Positions 24,855-34,638 of a stretch of 64,000 bases of DNA are shown here, one piece after another. The DNA lies in assembly GCF_007005445.1 (NCBI RefSeq), contig NZ_CP041387.1, positions 2,728,001 to 2,792,000 of the forward strand. Reading direction: 5' to 3'. The position numbers and the translations under genes are program-made. The DNA is from Rhodopseudomonas palustris. Its GTDB lineage: Bacteria; Pseudomonadota; Alphaproteobacteria; Rhizobiales; Xanthobacteraceae. Positions within the stretch are counted from its first letter, which is position 1. Each line of letters opens with the position of its first letter. Below the pieces are notes generated by a model that did not search any database, was not told the origin of the DNA, and was given only the letters and a program-made list of their open reading frames with translations.

Positions 24855-24951
24855 GTCATTCCGGGGCGCGAGCGCCAGCTCGCGAACCCGGAATCCCGAG
24901 CTTGTTGCGAAGAGAGATTCCGGGTTCGCGCTGCGCGCGCCCCGGAATGAC
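24855..24951. repeat. Dispersed palindromic repeat, family A
   Basis: About 97 bp, beginning GTCATTCCGGGGCGCGAGCG and ending CGCCCCGGAATGAC, in the gap between convergent genes, where it may also act as a transcription end for both. Confidence 0.85.
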
Positions 24952-24977
24952 GGGGAGAGGTTTGGCGCGACGCGCCC

Positions 24978-26699
24978 TCACCCCTCCTTCGCCGGCGCGG
25001 CTTTCAGCTCCGGAAAATCCTCTTCGGAGAATTCGAGCCCGCGCAGACTATCGGCCTGATCGTCGTCGTGCTCGATGCGGCGGAGCTGGACGCGGCGGAT
25101 CTTGCCGGAGATGGTCTTCGGCAGCTCGCTGACGATCTCCAGCTTGCGGATGCGCTTGAACGGCGCCAGCCGGCCCTGCATGTGCTTGAAGATCGACAGC
25201 GCGGTGTCGCGCGAGCGTTCGGCATCGGCGGTGAGCAGCACATAGGCTTTCGGGATCGCGAGCTTGATCGGATCCGGGCTCGGCACCACCGCGGCCTCCG
25301 CGACCAGATCGTGCTCGAGCAATACGCTTTCCAGTTCGAACGGCGAGATCCGGTAGTCCGAAGACTTGAACACGTCGTCGGTGCGGCCGACGAAGGTGAG
25401 ATAGCCGTCCTCATCCGCAAACGCGACGTCGCCGGAGCGATACACCTCGCCGTCGGCGCCCGCGAGCTTGCCGCCCTCGCCCTGATAGCCCTGCATCAGG
25501 CCGGCGGGCCGGGCGTCGCCGAGCGCCAGCGTGATCTCGCCTTCCTTGGCCGGATTGCCGTCGGCATCGGTGATCTTAACCACATAGCCCGGCAGCGGCC
25601 GGCCCATCGATCCGATCTTCACCTTCTGGCCGGGCGAATTGCCGACCATCGCGGTGGTCTCGGTCTGGCCGTAACCGTCGCGGATGGTGAGGCCCCAGGC
25701 CGCCTTGACCTGATCGATCACTTCCGGGTTGAGCGGCTCGCCGGCGCCGCAGACTTCGCGCAAGGCGACCTGATAGTCCGCCAGCTTCTCCTGGATGAAC
25801 ATCCGCCACACCGTCGGCGGCGCGCACAGCGTGGTGACGCCGCAGCGGCCGATCGTCGCCAGCAGGCTCTTGGCGTCAAACCGCGGCTGGTTGACGACGA
25901 AGACGGTCGCGCCGGCGTTCCACGGCGCGAACAAGCAGCTCCAGGCGTGCTTGGCCCAGCCCGGTGAGGAGATGTTGAGATGCACGTCGCCGGGCTGCAG
26001 CCCAAGCCAGAACATCGTCGACAGCGCGCCGACCGGATAGGAGCGCTGGCTGTGCCGCACCAGCTTCGGCTTCGCTGTGGTACCGGAGGTGAAATACAGC
26101 AGCATCGGATCGTCGGCCTGGGTCGGCCCGTCCGGGGTGAAGACGTCAGGCTGCAGCGCGGTCCCGTCGTAATTGAGCCAGCCGTCCTGGGCGTCGCCGA
26201 CCACGACGCGCAGCAGATCGTCGCCGCCGAAGCCGGCGAATTTGGCGACCTGGTCGGGCGCGGCGACCACCGCCTTGGCGCGGCCGCGGTCGAGCCGGTC
26301 GCGCAATTCCTCCGGCGTCAGCAGCGTGGTCGCCGGGATGGTGACGAGGCCGAGCTTGATCGCGGCCAGCATCACCTCCCACAACGGCACGACATTGCCG
26401 AGCAGCAGCAGCAAATGATCGCCGCGTTTCAGGCCCTTGGCCCGCAGATAGTTCGCGACCTGATTGGAGCGTTTCGACAGATGCGCGAAGCTCGGCTTCT
26501 CCTCCCGGCCGGTGGTGCCGTCGACGATCCAAAGCGCGGGACGGTTGCGACTGTCCGGATTGCTTGCCAGCTCGGCGTCGAACCATTCGAGCGCCCAGTT
26601 GAACGGCACCGGATCGGGCCAGCGGAAGCCGGCGACCGCGGCTGCGTAGTCGGCGCGGTGGTCGAGCAGGAACGAACGGGCTTGCTGGAACGTGGTCAT
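24978..26699 (-). CDS. AMP-dependent acyl-CoA synthetase
   Basis: 573 aa. Adenylate-forming enzyme: P-loop YFTSGTTAKPKLV, YGQTET, RSGDVAF and hinge, and the C-terminal catalytic Lys in PKTISGKIRR. Sequence style (N-terminal FNWALEWFD, MACS-like) points to a medium-chain, branched or aromatic acid. It activates the acid to its CoA thioester using ATP. It follows the valine operon on the same strand but is separated from mmsB by 160 bp containing a palindromic repeat, so it may be a separate unit. Confidence 0.9.
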   Translation of the reverse strand: MTTFQQARSFLLDHRADYAAAVAGFRWPDPVPFNWALEWFDAELASNPDSRNRPALWIVDGTTGREEKPSFAHLSKRSNQVANYLRAKGLKRGDHLLLLLGNVVPLWEVMLAAIKLGLVTIPATTLLTPEELRDRLDRGRAKAVVAAPDQVAKFAGFGGDDLLRVVVGDAQDGWLNYDGTALQPDVFTPDGPTQADDPMLLYFTSGTTAKPKLVRHSQRSYPVGALSTMFWLGLQPGDVHLNISSPGWAKHAWSCLFAPWNAGATVFVVNQPRFDAKSLLATIGRCGVTTLCAPPTVWRMFIQEKLADYQVALREVCGAGEPLNPEVIDQVKAAWGLTIRDGYGQTETTAMVGNSPGQKVKIGSMGRPLPGYVVKITDADGNPAKEGEITLALGDARPAGLMQGYQGEGGKLAGADGEVYRSGDVAFADEDGYLTFVGRTDDVFKSSDYRISPFELESVLLEHDLVAEAAVVPSPDPIKLAIPKAYVLLTADAERSRDTALSIFKHMQGRLAPFKRIRKLEIVSELPKTISGKIRRVQLRRIEHDDDQADSLRGLEFSEEDFPELKAAPAKEG

Positions 26700-26744
26700 G
26701 AAGCACCTCGCTTACGAGGCGCGACCGCAACCACTTCCTCATCC

Positions 26745-26820
26745 GTCATGGCCGGACTTGATCCGGCCATCCATCATCCTTGCGAAAACGATGGATGCGC
26801 GGGTCGAGCCCACGCGTGAC
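26745..26820. repeat. Dispersed palindromic repeat, family C
   Basis: Begins GTCATGGCCGGACTTGATCC with its self-complement GGCCATCCA, ending near CACGCGTGAC. It lies between mmsB and the acyl-CoA synthetase gene. Related copies are at 47324, 47601 and 53781. Confidence 0.75.
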
Positions 26821-26859
26821 GGCTGGATCGGGGAGCGGTCGTGCCAAACATCGTATTGA

Positions 26860-27747
26860 TTACTTCCGCCCCTGCTCGCGCAGGTAGTTGATGATTCCGG
26901 AAAAATCCGTGCCGCCGTGGCCGGCCTGTTCGAACGCGGCGTAGATCTCGGCGGCGTGCTGGCCGAGCGGGGTCGAGGCGCCGGCGGCCTTGGCGGCTTC
27001 CTGCGACAGCTTCAGGTCCTTCAACATCAGCGCCGCAGCGAAGCCCGGCCTGTAGCTGTTGTTGGCGGGCGACGCCGGCACCGGGCCGGGCACCGGACAA
27101 TAGCTGGTGAGCGACCAGCACTGCCCCGACGAGGTCGAGGCGACATCGAACAGCGCCTGATGCGACAGCCCGAGCTTCTCGGCCAGCGTGAACGCTTCCG
27201 ACACGCCGATCATCGAGATGCCGAGGATCATGTTGTTGCAGATCTTCGCCGCCTGGCCCGCGCCGGCGCCGCCGCAATGCACGATCTTCTTGCCCATCTT
27301 TTCGAGCACCGGCTTGGCCGCGGCGAACGCGGCTTCGCTGCCTCCGGCCATGAAGGTCAGCGTCGCGCCCTTGGCACCACCGGTGCCGCCGGAGACCGGC
27401 GCATCGACAGAGGCGATGTCGTGCTTGGCGGCGAGCGCATGCGCCTGCACGGCGCTCTCGACGTCGATGGTCGAGCAATCGATGATCAGCGCGCCCTTGG
27501 CGGCGTGCGGCAGGATCTCGTTCCACACCGCCAGCACGTGCTTGCCGGCCGGCAGCATGGTGACGATGACACTCGCGCCCTTCACCGCATCGATCGCGGT
27601 CGGCGCGATGCTGACGCCCTCGGCCTTCGCCGCCTCGCACGAGGCCGCCACCAGATCGAAGCCGGCGACCTTGTGGCCGGCCTTGGCGAGATTGCCGGCC
27701 ATCGGCCCGCCCATATTGCCGAGACCGATGAATGCGATATCCGTCAT
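26860..27747 (-). CDS. mmsB: 3-hydroxyisobutyrate dehydrogenase
   Basis: 295 aa. NAD-binding motif FIGLGNMGGPMAGNLAKAGH at the N-terminus, substrate-binding block SGGTGGAKGATLTFMAGG near 120-138, and the catalytic Lys in LMLKDLKLSQ near 240. It oxidises 3-hydroxyisobutyrate to methylmalonate semialdehyde in valine breakdown. The gene order with the CoA hydrolase, acyl-CoA dehydrogenase and mmsA supports the name. It follows the hydrolase gene by 33 bp. Confidence 0.93.
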   Translation of the reverse strand: MTDIAFIGLGNMGGPMAGNLAKAGHKVAGFDLVAASCEAAKAEGVSIAPTAIDAVKGASVIVTMLPAGKHVLAVWNEILPHAAKGALIIDCSTIDVESAVQAHALAAKHDIASVDAPVSGGTGGAKGATLTFMAGGSEAAFAAAKPVLEKMGKKIVHCGGAGAGQAAKICNNMILGISMIGVSEAFTLAEKLGLSHQALFDVASTSSGQCWSLTSYCPVPGPVPASPANNSYRPGFAAALMLKDLKLSQEAAKAAGASTPLGQHAAEIYAAFEQAGHGGTDFSGIINYLREQGRK

Positions 27748-27780
27748 GTCCCCTTCCTCCCCTTGCCTGTCCCCGGTGCT

Positions 27781-28854
27781 TCAGCCCGGAAATTTCAGTT
27801 CGTCGTCGCCGCGATCTTCAAAGTAACGCGCCACTATCTCCGGCGTCACCTCTGCGATCGTCGCAGGCCGCCATTTCGGCTGGCGGTCCTTGTCGATCAC
27901 CGCGGCGCGGACGCCCTCGACGAAATCGTCGCTGACGAACACCTGCAGCGCGGCGCGATATTCGTGCACCAGACATTCTTCCAGCGACGCCCTGTGCCGC
28001 GCGGCGCGCAGCAGCTTCAGCGTCACCTTCAGGCTGGTCGGCGATTTGATCCGCAGCGTCTTCAGCGCGGCCTGCGCGAACTCCGACGCATCGCCCTCCA
28101 GCGCGGCGACGATCTGTTCGATCGTCTCGTGCCCGAACCAGCGGTCGATGGCGGCCTGATGCAGCTCGGCCGGGCCCTTGGCCGGCTGCTCCGCAAAGCG
28201 CCCGATGATGCCGCTGACCTGCGAGGCCGATGCGCCGCTCGGCGCCTCGGTGAGTGCCTGGCGCAGCGCCGCCCAGTTGGCGGTCGGCACATAGGCGTCG
28301 GCGAACTGCGCGTGGATCGCGTCGGCACCGTTCATGATATCGCCGGTCAGCCCGAAATACGTTCCGATCTCGCCCGGCGAGCGCGTCAGCAGCCAGGTGC
28401 CGCCGACATCGGGGAAGAAGCCGATGCCGACCTCCGGCATCGCGATCTTGGTCTTGTCGGTGACGATGCGGTGGCTGCCGTGGCCGGCGATGCCGACGCC
28501 GCCGCCCATCACCAAGCCGTCCATGAACGCTACATAGGGCTTCGGATACTGCGCGATCTTGGCGTTGGTGATGTATTCCTCGCGCCAGAACACCTTGCCG
28601 AGATCGCCGCCCTCGCGCGCGCTGTTGTAGAGCCCGACGATGTCGCCGCCGGCGCACAGCCCGCGCTCGCCGGCGCCCTCGACCAGGATCAGCGCGACGT
28701 TCGGATCGGCGGCGAAGTCGTCGAGCGCGTTGTCGAGTTCGCGCGCCATCTCCAGCGTCAGCGCGTTGATCGCCTTCGGGCGATTGAGCCGGATCACACC
28801 GGCGGCGCCTTCGCGCCGGACGATCAGATCGGGTTCGGTCACGGCACCATTCAT
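27781..28854 (-). CDS. 3-hydroxyisobutyryl-CoA hydrolase
   Basis: 357 aa, crotonase superfamily. Shows [13 protein letters not shown] in the first oxyanion region and [11 protein letters not shown] in the second, and the [18 protein letters not shown] block with the Glu and Asp used by hydrolases of this branch. It splits 3-hydroxyisobutyryl-CoA into the free acid, the substrate of MmsB. The start overlaps the stop of the acyl-CoA dehydrogenase gene (ATGA), so translation is coupled. Confidence 0.92.
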   Translation of the reverse strand: MNGAVTEPDLIVRREGAAGVIRLNRPKAINALTLEMARELDNALDDFAADPNVALILVEGAGERGLCAGGDIVGLYNSAREGGDLGKVFWREEYITNAKIAQYPKPYVAFMDGLVMGGGVGIAGHGSHRIVTDKTKIAMPEVGIGFFPDVGGTWLLTRSPGEIGTYFGLTGDIMNGADAIHAQFADAYVPTANWAALRQALTEAPSGASASQVSGIIGRFAEQPAKGPAELHQAAIDRWFGHETIEQIVAALEGDASEFAQAALKTLRIKSPTSLKVTLKLLRAARHRASLEECLVHEYRAALQVFVSDDFVEGVRAAVIDKDRQPKWRPATIAEVTPEIVARYFEDRGDDELKFPG

Positions 28855-30008
28855 CGATTGGCCTCGAGCAGCTTGCGCGACACGATCAGCCGCATGATTT
28901 CGTTGGTGCCTTCGAGGATCTGGTGGACGCGCAGGTCACGCACCAGTTTCTCGATGCCGTATTCGGCGAGATAGCCGTAGCCGCCATGTAGCTGCAGCGC
29001 CTCGTTGGCGACCGCAAAGCCGGCGTCGGTGGCGAAGCGCTTGGCCATCGCACACAGCTTGGTGGCGTCCGCATCCTTGCGGTCGAGCGCGGCGGCGGCG
29101 CGCCACAGCAGCGTGCGTGCGGCTTCCAATTCGGTCGCCATGTCGGCAAGCCGGAATTGCAGCGCCTGAAATTCGTCGAGCCGTTTGCCGAACGCCTTGC
29201 GCTCTTTCATGTAAGCGAGCGTCTTGTCGAGCGCGGCCTGGGCGCCGCCGAGCGAACAGGCGCCGATGTTGAGCCGGCCGCCGTCGAGCCCGGCCATCGC
29301 GATCTTGAAGCCGATACCTTCGTCGCCGAGCCGGTTGGCGACCGGCACCCGCGCGTTCTCGAAAATCACGGTGCGGGTCGGCTGCGCATTCCAGCCCATC
29401 TTGCGCTCGTTGGCGCCGAACGACAGGCCGGGCGTGTCCTTCTCGACCACCAGCGTCGAAATGCCGCCGGGGCCATCGCCGCCGGTGCGAACCATCACGA
29501 CGTACAGATCGTTGGCGCCGGCGCCGGAGATGAACTGCTTCTGGCCGTTGAGGATGTAGTGATCGCCGTCACGCACCGCGCGGGTGCGCAGCGCCGCGGC
29601 ATCCGAGCCGGAGCCGGGTTCGGTCAGGCAGTAGCTGGCGACCTGCTCCATGGTGCACAGCTTCGGCAGCCAGCACTGACGCTGGGCGTCGGAGCCGTAG
29701 CTGTCGATCATCCACGCCGCCATGTTGTGGATGGAGATGAAGGCCGAGACCGACGGACAGCCGGTCGCCAGCGCTTCGAAGATTAACGCGGCGTCGAACC
29801 GGGTCATCGCACTGCCGCCGACGTCGTCGCGAATGTAGATGCCGCCGATGCCGAGCGCCGCCGCTTCGCGGATCACGTCGAGCGGCAGGTGCTTGTCTTC
29901 ATCCCATTTCAGCGCATGCGGCGCGATCTTCTCGGCCGCGAAATCGCGCGCCATGTCACGAATGGCGCGCTGGTCTTCGTTGAGGGAAAACTGGTCAATG
30001 GCTGTCAA
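28851..30008 (-). CDS. Acyl-CoA dehydrogenase, probably isobutyryl-CoA
   Basis: 385 aa. FAD-dependent enzyme with the usual three-part fold: flavin block [19 protein letters not shown], and the C-terminal [18 protein letters not shown] followed by the catalytic Glu region ILEGTNEIM. It oxidises a branched acyl-CoA to the 2-enoyl-CoA, passing electrons to ETF. The isobutyryl-CoA role is inferred from its place in the valine operon. The start is TTG (30006-30008), overlapping the toxin stop TGA. Confidence 0.9.
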   Translation of the reverse strand: MTAIDQFSLNEDQRAIRDMARDFAAEKIAPHALKWDEDKHLPLDVIREAAALGIGGIYIRDDVGGSAMTRFDAALIFEALATGCPSVSAFISIHNMAAWMIDSYGSDAQRQCWLPKLCTMEQVASYCLTEPGSGSDAAALRTRAVRDGDHYILNGQKQFISGAGANDLYVVMVRTGGDGPGGISTLVVEKDTPGLSFGANERKMGWNAQPTRTVIFENARVPVANRLGDEGIGFKIAMAGLDGGRLNIGACSLGGAQAALDKTLAYMKERKAFGKRLDEFQALQFRLADMATELEAARTLLWRAAAALDRKDADATKLCAMAKRFATDAGFAVANEALQLHGGYGYLAEYGIEKLVRDLRVHQILEGTNEIMRLIVSRKLLEANR

Positions 30009-30424
30009 GGCATGTCCATCTTGGCGAGGTCATGAATGGTCAGCGTCGGAATCTGTCGAGTCTTCCTGGTCAATCGGGTGTCGGCCGTGACCAGCGGGAA
30101 GCCCAGATCGAGCGCCGCTTGCAGATAGATGCAATCGTAAACAGGATGGTCGAGTTTGATCGCAAGCGCGAGGACTTTGCCCACATCGGCATCGGCAACG
30201 ATATGATCGAAAAATCCGGGAAGCTGATGCATTCGGCTGATCGCGTCGTCCGGCTGCAGCAACCCGAGCCTGCATTTCTTCCAGAGAACGTTAGCCACCT
30301 CGTCGAAGATAAATCGCGGCGCCAGCAAGTCGGCATCGGAATCGAGCAGCACATGGGCGCGCTCGCTGTCCTCCTCGGTGACGAGCCACTTCACCGCCAC
30401 GCTGGCGTCGACGAGATAGGCCAA
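30005..30424 (-). CDS. PIN-domain toxin (FitB/VapC-like)
   Basis: 139 aa, single PIN domain: [15 protein letters not shown] with the first acidic residue, a mid acid around [10 protein letters not shown], and [20 protein letters not shown] then TADTRL with the later acids. PIN toxins are Mg-dependent ribonucleases. It starts with TTG one base after the antitoxin stop and ends overlapping the acyl-CoA dehydrogenase start, so the pair sits in the middle of the valine operon. Confidence 0.88.
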   Translation of the reverse strand: MAYLVDASVAVKWLVTEEDSERAHVLLDSDADLLAPRFIFDEVANVLWKKCRLGLLQPDDAISRMHQLPGFFDHIVADADVGKVLALAIKLDHPVYDCIYLQAALDLGFPLVTADTRLTRKTRQIPTLTIHDLAKMDMP

Positions 30425-30425
30425 T

Positions 30426-30653
30426 TCACATCAGCCCTTCGCGTCGTTCCTCGGCGGTCAGCGCCGGCTGAACGTCCGGATACTCGGACAGGAAGCGTCG
30501 TGACAGCGCCGCCCGCTCTGCTCGCGAGAACGGGCGGTGGCGCTCGAGGAGGTCGCGCAACTCTTCCTCGAGCGAGCGACCGTGAAGCCGCGCCCGCTCC
30601 CGGTAGATGGCAATCGTCTCCTCGGCGACATCAGGAATGACTACTTCAGCCAT
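30426..30653 (-). CDS. FitA-like antitoxin (ribbon-helix-helix)
   Basis: 75 aa. The N-terminal strand plus two helices (MAEVVIPDVAEETIAIYRER then ARLHGRSLEEELRDLLERHR) match FitA/Arc-type DNA-binding antitoxins; the rest would wrap the PIN toxin. GGAGGG precedes the chosen ATG, favouring it over the ATG five codons upstream. It lies directly before the toxin gene and 50 bp after mmsA. Confidence 0.85.
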   Translation of the reverse strand: MAEVVIPDVAEETIAIYRERARLHGRSLEEELRDLLERHRPFSRAERAALSRRFLSEYPDVQPALTAEERREGLM

Positions 30654-30702
30654 CGTTCCCTCCATCATGCTGACGGCACGACAATCCTCTCCGAAACCTA
30701 GC

Positions 30703-32199
30703 TTACTTCATCAGCGGGATCGAAAACTCCGCACCTTCCTTGACGCCCGACGGCCAGCGCGAGGTGACGGTCTTGGTCTTGGTGTAGAACCGGATCGAAT
30801 CCGGGCCGTGCTGGTTGAGGTCGCCGAAGCCTGACTTCTTCCAGCCGCCGAACGTGTAGTAGGCGATCGGCACCGGGATCGGCACGTTGATGCCGACCAT
30901 GCCGACATTGACCTTCGCGGCGAAGTCGCGGGCGGCGTCGCCGTCGCGGGTGAAGATCGCGACGCCGTTGCCGTAGTCGTGGTCGGACGGCAGCGCCAGC
31001 GCTTCGGCGTAATCATGGGCGCGGACGACGCTCAGGACGGGGCCGAAGATCTCTTCCTTGTAGATCCGCATGTCCTTGGTGACGTTGTCGAACAGACAGC
31101 CGCCCATGTAGAAGCCGTTCTCGTAGCCCTGCATCTTGAAGCCGCGGCCGTCGACCGCGAGCGTCGCGCCCTCCTTGACGCCGATCTCGACGTAGTTCTT
31201 GACGCGCTCCAGCGCTTCCTTGGTGACCAGCGGGCCGTAGTCGGCGGTCGGATCGGTCGACGGACCGATCTTCAGCGCTTCGACGCGCGGGATCAGCTTG
31301 CTCATCAGCGCGTCCGCGGTGGCCTTGCCGACCGGCACCGCGACCGAGATCGCCATGCAGCGCTCGCCCGCAGAGCCGTAGCCGGCGCCGATCAGCGCGT
31401 CGACGGTCTGGTCGATGTCGGCATCCGGCATGATGATGGCGTGGTTCTTGGCACCGCCGAAGCACTGCGCCCGCTTGCCGGTCTGCGCCGCACGCTCGTA
31501 GATGTACTGCGCGATCGGCGACGAGCCGACGAAGCCCACCGCCTTGATGTCCGGATCGTCGAGGATGGCGTCGACCGCTTCCTTGTCGCCGTTGACGACG
31601 TTGAGGATGCCCGGCGGCAGACCGGCCTCGAGCATCAGCGCCGCCAGCGCCATCGGCACGCCGGGGTCGCGCTCGGACGGCTTCAGGATGAAAGCGTTGC
31701 CGCAGGCGATCGCCGGAGCGAACTTCCACATCGGGATCATCGCCGGGAAGTTGAACGGGGTGATGCCGGCGACGACGCCGAGCGGCTGGCGCATCGAATA
31801 GATGTCGATGCCCGGGCCGGCGCCCTCGGTGTATTCGCCCTTCATCAGATGCGGAATGCCGCAGGCGAATTCGGCGACTTCGAGGCCGCGCTGGATGTCG
31901 CCCTTGGCGTCGGGAATGGTCTTGCCGTGTTCGCGCGCGAGCAGCTCGGCGAGCTTGTCGTAATCGCGCTGCACCAATTCGAGGAACTTCATCAGCACGC
32001 GGGCGCGGCGCTGCGGGTTGGTGGCGCCCCATTCCGGCTGCGCCGCCTTGGCGTTTTCGACCGCTGCGCGGAGTTCGGCTTTGGTGGCGAGGGCGACTTT
32101 GGCCTTCACCTCGCCGGTCATCGGCTCGAACACGTCGGCGAAACGCCCCGACTTGCCCTCGACCTCTTTGCCGCCGATGAAATGCCCGACCGTGCGCAT
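30703..32199 (-). CDS. mmsA: Methylmalonate-semialdehyde dehydrogenase (CoA-acylating)
   Basis: 498 aa. Aldehyde-dehydrogenase fold with GITPFNFPAMIPMWKFAPAI and the NAD region GFVGSSPIAQYIY, and the nucleophile Cys in GYGSAGERCMAIS. The motif ERC plus the N-terminal FIGGKEV and C-terminal PIAYYTFGGWKKSGFGD are characteristic of MmsA. It converts methylmalonate semialdehyde to propionyl-CoA, the last step of valine degradation. An AGGAGG site fixes the start. It is the first gene of the operon with FitAB, acyl-CoA dehydrogenase, hydrolase and mmsB. Confidence 0.95.
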   Translation of the reverse strand: MRTVGHFIGGKEVEGKSGRFADVFEPMTGEVKAKVALATKAELRAAVENAKAAQPEWGATNPQRRARVLMKFLELVQRDYDKLAELLAREHGKTIPDAKGDIQRGLEVAEFACGIPHLMKGEYTEGAGPGIDIYSMRQPLGVVAGITPFNFPAMIPMWKFAPAIACGNAFILKPSERDPGVPMALAALMLEAGLPPGILNVVNGDKEAVDAILDDPDIKAVGFVGSSPIAQYIYERAAQTGKRAQCFGGAKNHAIIMPDADIDQTVDALIGAGYGSAGERCMAISVAVPVGKATADALMSKLIPRVEALKIGPSTDPTADYGPLVTKEALERVKNYVEIGVKEGATLAVDGRGFKMQGYENGFYMGGCLFDNVTKDMRIYKEEIFGPVLSVVRAHDYAEALALPSDHDYGNGVAIFTRDGDAARDFAAKVNVGMVGINVPIPVPIAYYTFGGWKKSGFGDLNQHGPDSIRFYTKTKTVTSRWPSGVKEGAEFSIPLMK

Positions 32200-32357
32200 G
32201 GACTTCCTCCTGAAAGGCTGTGTTCTCGTTCCCTTGAACAGAATTTTTTCAGGTTTGGGAAGGCCCCGGACGCGCGACACCTGTGCCGAAATGCCGAAGC
32301 GGCCTCGCCGCGGCATGCGGCCACCGTCGCGGCGGCGCAAGGAGCTGCAAGCCGGTT

Positions 32358-33026
32358 TCAGTCTTGCGCGGCCGACCTTGCCGCGGCCTTGGCGGCGGTT
32401 TTTCTCGGCTTGGCCGTGATCACCCGCGTCGGCTTCTTCGGCACAGTGGCGCCGGCCTCGGCGAGCGCCGCTTCGCGGCCGGCGGCAAGGATCTCGTCTG
32501 ACAATTCGCCGCTGCCGGCGATCCGCGCCAGCACCAGCGTTCCCATCATCGTCGCCAGCGTCGCCATCGCCTGCTTGCGTGCCGCCTTCGGCGGAGCATC
32601 GACATATTGCGCCGCAATCATCGCGATCATGTCGTCGAGCTTGGCGGCGAACGCCTTGCGGGTCTTCGGGCTCTCACGCGCGATCTCGGCGCCCAGCGCC
32701 GGCACTGCGCAGCCGCGGCCGGGATCATCGCGGTGGGTCGCGCTGAGATAGCCGTCCACCAGCGCGGCAAGCCGCCGCTCCGGCGGCAGCTCCTCCGCCA
32801 GCTTGCGCCAGCGTTCGGTCGAGCGGTCCATCGCGTAGCTGAACGCCTCGATCACCAGCGCCTCGCGCGAGGCGAAATGCGCGTAGAACCCGCCGTGGGT
32901 GAGGCCCGCGTCTTTCATCAGATCGGCGACGCCGATGCCGTGGGCGCCCTTTTCGCGCAGCTTCACCGACGCCCGCCGGACGATGCGGTCGTGGGTCTCC
33001 TGCTTATGTTCCTTCGAATAGCGCAT
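32358..33026 (-). CDS. TetR-family transcriptional regulator
   Basis: 222 aa. N-terminal helix-turn-helix (RIVRRASVKLREKGAHGIGV then ADLMKDAGLTHGGFYAHFAS), ligand-binding helices after about residue 65, and a Lys/Ala-rich tail. It resembles the branch that controls fatty-acid or branched-acid genes. It lies 158 bp before mmsA on the same strand and 73 bp after the thioesterase. An AT-rich ATAATATGAT half-site just upstream is shared with the palindrome before the thioesterase gene, suggesting autoregulation. Confidence 0.9.
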   Translation of the reverse strand: MRYSKEHKQETHDRIVRRASVKLREKGAHGIGVADLMKDAGLTHGGFYAHFASREALVIEAFSYAMDRSTERWRKLAEELPPERRLAALVDGYLSATHRDDPGRGCAVPALGAEIARESPKTRKAFAAKLDDMIAMIAAQYVDAPPKAARKQAMATLATMMGTLVLARIAGSGELSDEILAAGREAALAEAGATVPKKPTRVITAKPRKTAAKAAARSAAQD

Positions 33027-33048
33027 CGGCGATCCATGCCATGTTCAG

Positions 33049-33062
33049 GATCATATTATGAC
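33049..33062 (-). promoter_or_regulatory. ATAATATGAT half-site before the tetR gene
   Basis: On the minus strand TCATAATATGATC lies about 25-35 bp upstream of the TetR start codon. The core is identical to one arm of the palindrome at 33691-33717, so it is a candidate operator for the same regulator. Confidence 0.4.
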
Positions 33063-33099
33063 ACCGAACGCGGGCGTTTGCCTCAAGTTTCGCATCGCC

Positions 33100-33675
33100 T
33101 CAGGAATCGTGCGGATGCGGCGCCGCAGCAGGCGCGCCGCCGAGCATTGCAAAAGTTGCAGTGGCGTGCACCGCCAGCTTGCCGGCGCCGTCATAGACGA
33201 AGCCCTCGGTGTAGCTCGATTGCCGGCCGAGCTTCACCACCCGCCCCTCGGCCACGATCGTGCCGGAGCGCACCGACAGCGGCCGCAGATAGCTGAGCTT
33301 CAGGTCCATCGTCACCGAGCCCTGCCCGGCCGGCTGGCGCGTCGAGATTGCGCAGCCCATCGCGGTGTCGAGCAGCGCGGCGGCGATCGCGCCGTGCAGC
33401 AGGCCCGCGGTGTTCTCCAGGCTTTGGTCCGGATCGAGCTGCATCACGATGCGGCCGGGATGCACTTCGGCCATCTTGAAGCCGATCAGCCGCGCCAGCG
33501 GCGGCGGCGGCAACCGGCCGTCGCGGATCGCCTGCATCGCCTCCAGCCCGGACATCGCCATCGCGGCGCGGGCGACCGGCCCCGGCTCCTGCCAATCGAC
33601 GGTGCGGCTGCGGCGCTGCGCGGCAGCAAACAAGCCTGTGAGATCGGGCGACGCAGCGGCATCGAGCATCGTCAT
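33100..33675 (-). CDS. PaaI-family hotdog thioesterase
   Basis: 191 aa. Hotdog fold with the family block ENTAGLLHGAIAAALLDTAM at about residues 85-104, which contains the His/Gly and acidic positions of PaaI-type acyl-CoA thioesterases. It would release CoA from a dead-end acyl-CoA. It is upstream of the tetR gene in the same direction, with a palindrome about 16-42 bp before its start. Confidence 0.85.
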   Translation of the reverse strand: MTMLDAAASPDLTGLFAAAQRRSRTVDWQEPGPVARAAMAMSGLEAMQAIRDGRLPPPPLARLIGFKMAEVHPGRIVMQLDPDQSLENTAGLLHGAIAAALLDTAMGCAISTRQPAGQGSVTMDLKLSYLRPLSVRSGTIVAEGRVVKLGRQSSYTEGFVYDGAGKLAVHATATFAMLGGAPAAAPHPHDS

Positions 33676-33690
33676 CAGCGGACTCCTGAT

Positions 33691-33717
33691 TTTATATTAT
33701 GCTAATCATATTATAAA
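33691..33717. promoter_or_regulatory. AT-rich palindrome before the thioesterase gene
   Basis: 27 bases in which 11 of 13 mirrored pairs match; on the minus strand the core reads TATGATTAGCATAATA. It lies about 20-40 bp upstream of the thioesterase start. It resembles the sites at 34644-34657 and 50425-50436 (core GATGASCATC). Confidence 0.5.
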
Positions 33718-33819
33718 CCAGAGGTCGCGGCAAGCGCGCTCGCTGGATGCAGCTTGACAGCCCCCCAGCATCGCCGGGCATGATGCCGCCTGTCCTACCC
33801 CTCGCTGACGAGATCCACC

Positions 33820-34590
33820 ATGCAGATGCTCAACACCCATTGCGGCGTCGACCGCGATTCCCGCGGCGTCGCGCGCCTCACCATCTGCAATGCCGGCAAG
33901 CTCAACATCCTGAACACCGCAGCAATCACCGATGTCCGGGACGGATTGCGGCAACTCGCGGCGGATGACAGCCTGCGCGTGCTGATCGTCGCCGGGCAGA
34001 GCGAACGCAGCATGATCGGTGGCGCCGATATCAACGAGATGGCGACTCTGGATCAGAGTTCCGCCGAGCGCTTCATCACCGGGCTTGCGGAGCTGTGCGA
34101 GGCGGTGCGCGCCGTGCCCTATCCGGTGATCGCGCGGATTCCCGGCTGGTGCCTGGGCGGCGGCCTGGAATTCGCCGCCGCCTGTGATTTCCGCGTCGCG
34201 ACGCACGATGCCAAATTCGGCATGCCCGAGGTGCGCGTCGGAATTCCGTCGGTGATCCACGCCGCCCTGCTGCCGCGGCTGATCGGCTGGGCACGGGCGC
34301 GCTATCTGGTGATGGCCGCCGAGAACATCGACGCCGACACCGCCCTGGCCTGGGGCCTGATCGACAAGATCGCACCGCCGGGCGAACTCGACGCCGCGGT
34401 CGAGCATCTGGTCGGCGCACTGCTCGCCGGCGCGCCGCAGGCAATGCGGGCACAGAAGGCGCTGATGGCGGCGTGGGAAGACATGCCGCTGCCGCAAGCG
34501 GTTGCGCATTCGGTCAAGGTGTTCGGCGGAGCGTATCTGACCGGCGAGCCGCAGTCGCTGATGGCGGATTTCATCAACCGCAAACGCTGA
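33820..34590 (+). CDS. Enoyl-CoA hydratase/isomerase family protein
   Basis: 256 aa crotonase: oxyanion blocks SMIGGADINEMATL and IPGWCLGGGLEFAAACDFRV, and then FGMPEVRVGIPSVIHAALLP with the catalytic Glu. The classical first Glu position is Trp/Cys-like here, so isomerase or hydrolase activity is also possible. It is divergent from the thioesterase gene across 144 bp containing an AT-rich palindrome, so both may be controlled together. Confidence 0.87.
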   Translation: MQMLNTHCGVDRDSRGVARLTICNAGKLNILNTAAITDVRDGLRQLAADDSLRVLIVAGQSERSMIGGADINEMATLDQSSAERFITGLAELCEAVRAVPYPVIARIPGWCLGGGLEFAAACDFRVATHDAKFGMPEVRVGIPSVIHAALLPRLIGWARARYLVMAAENIDADTALAWGLIDKIAPPGELDAAVEHLVGALLAGAPQAMRAQKALMAAWEDMPLPQAVAHSVKVFGGAYLTGEPQSLMADFINRKR

Positions 34591-34638
34591 GCCGTTCACG
34601 CGATCTTGGGAATCCCCGAGTTGCGTTGCTGGCAACAG

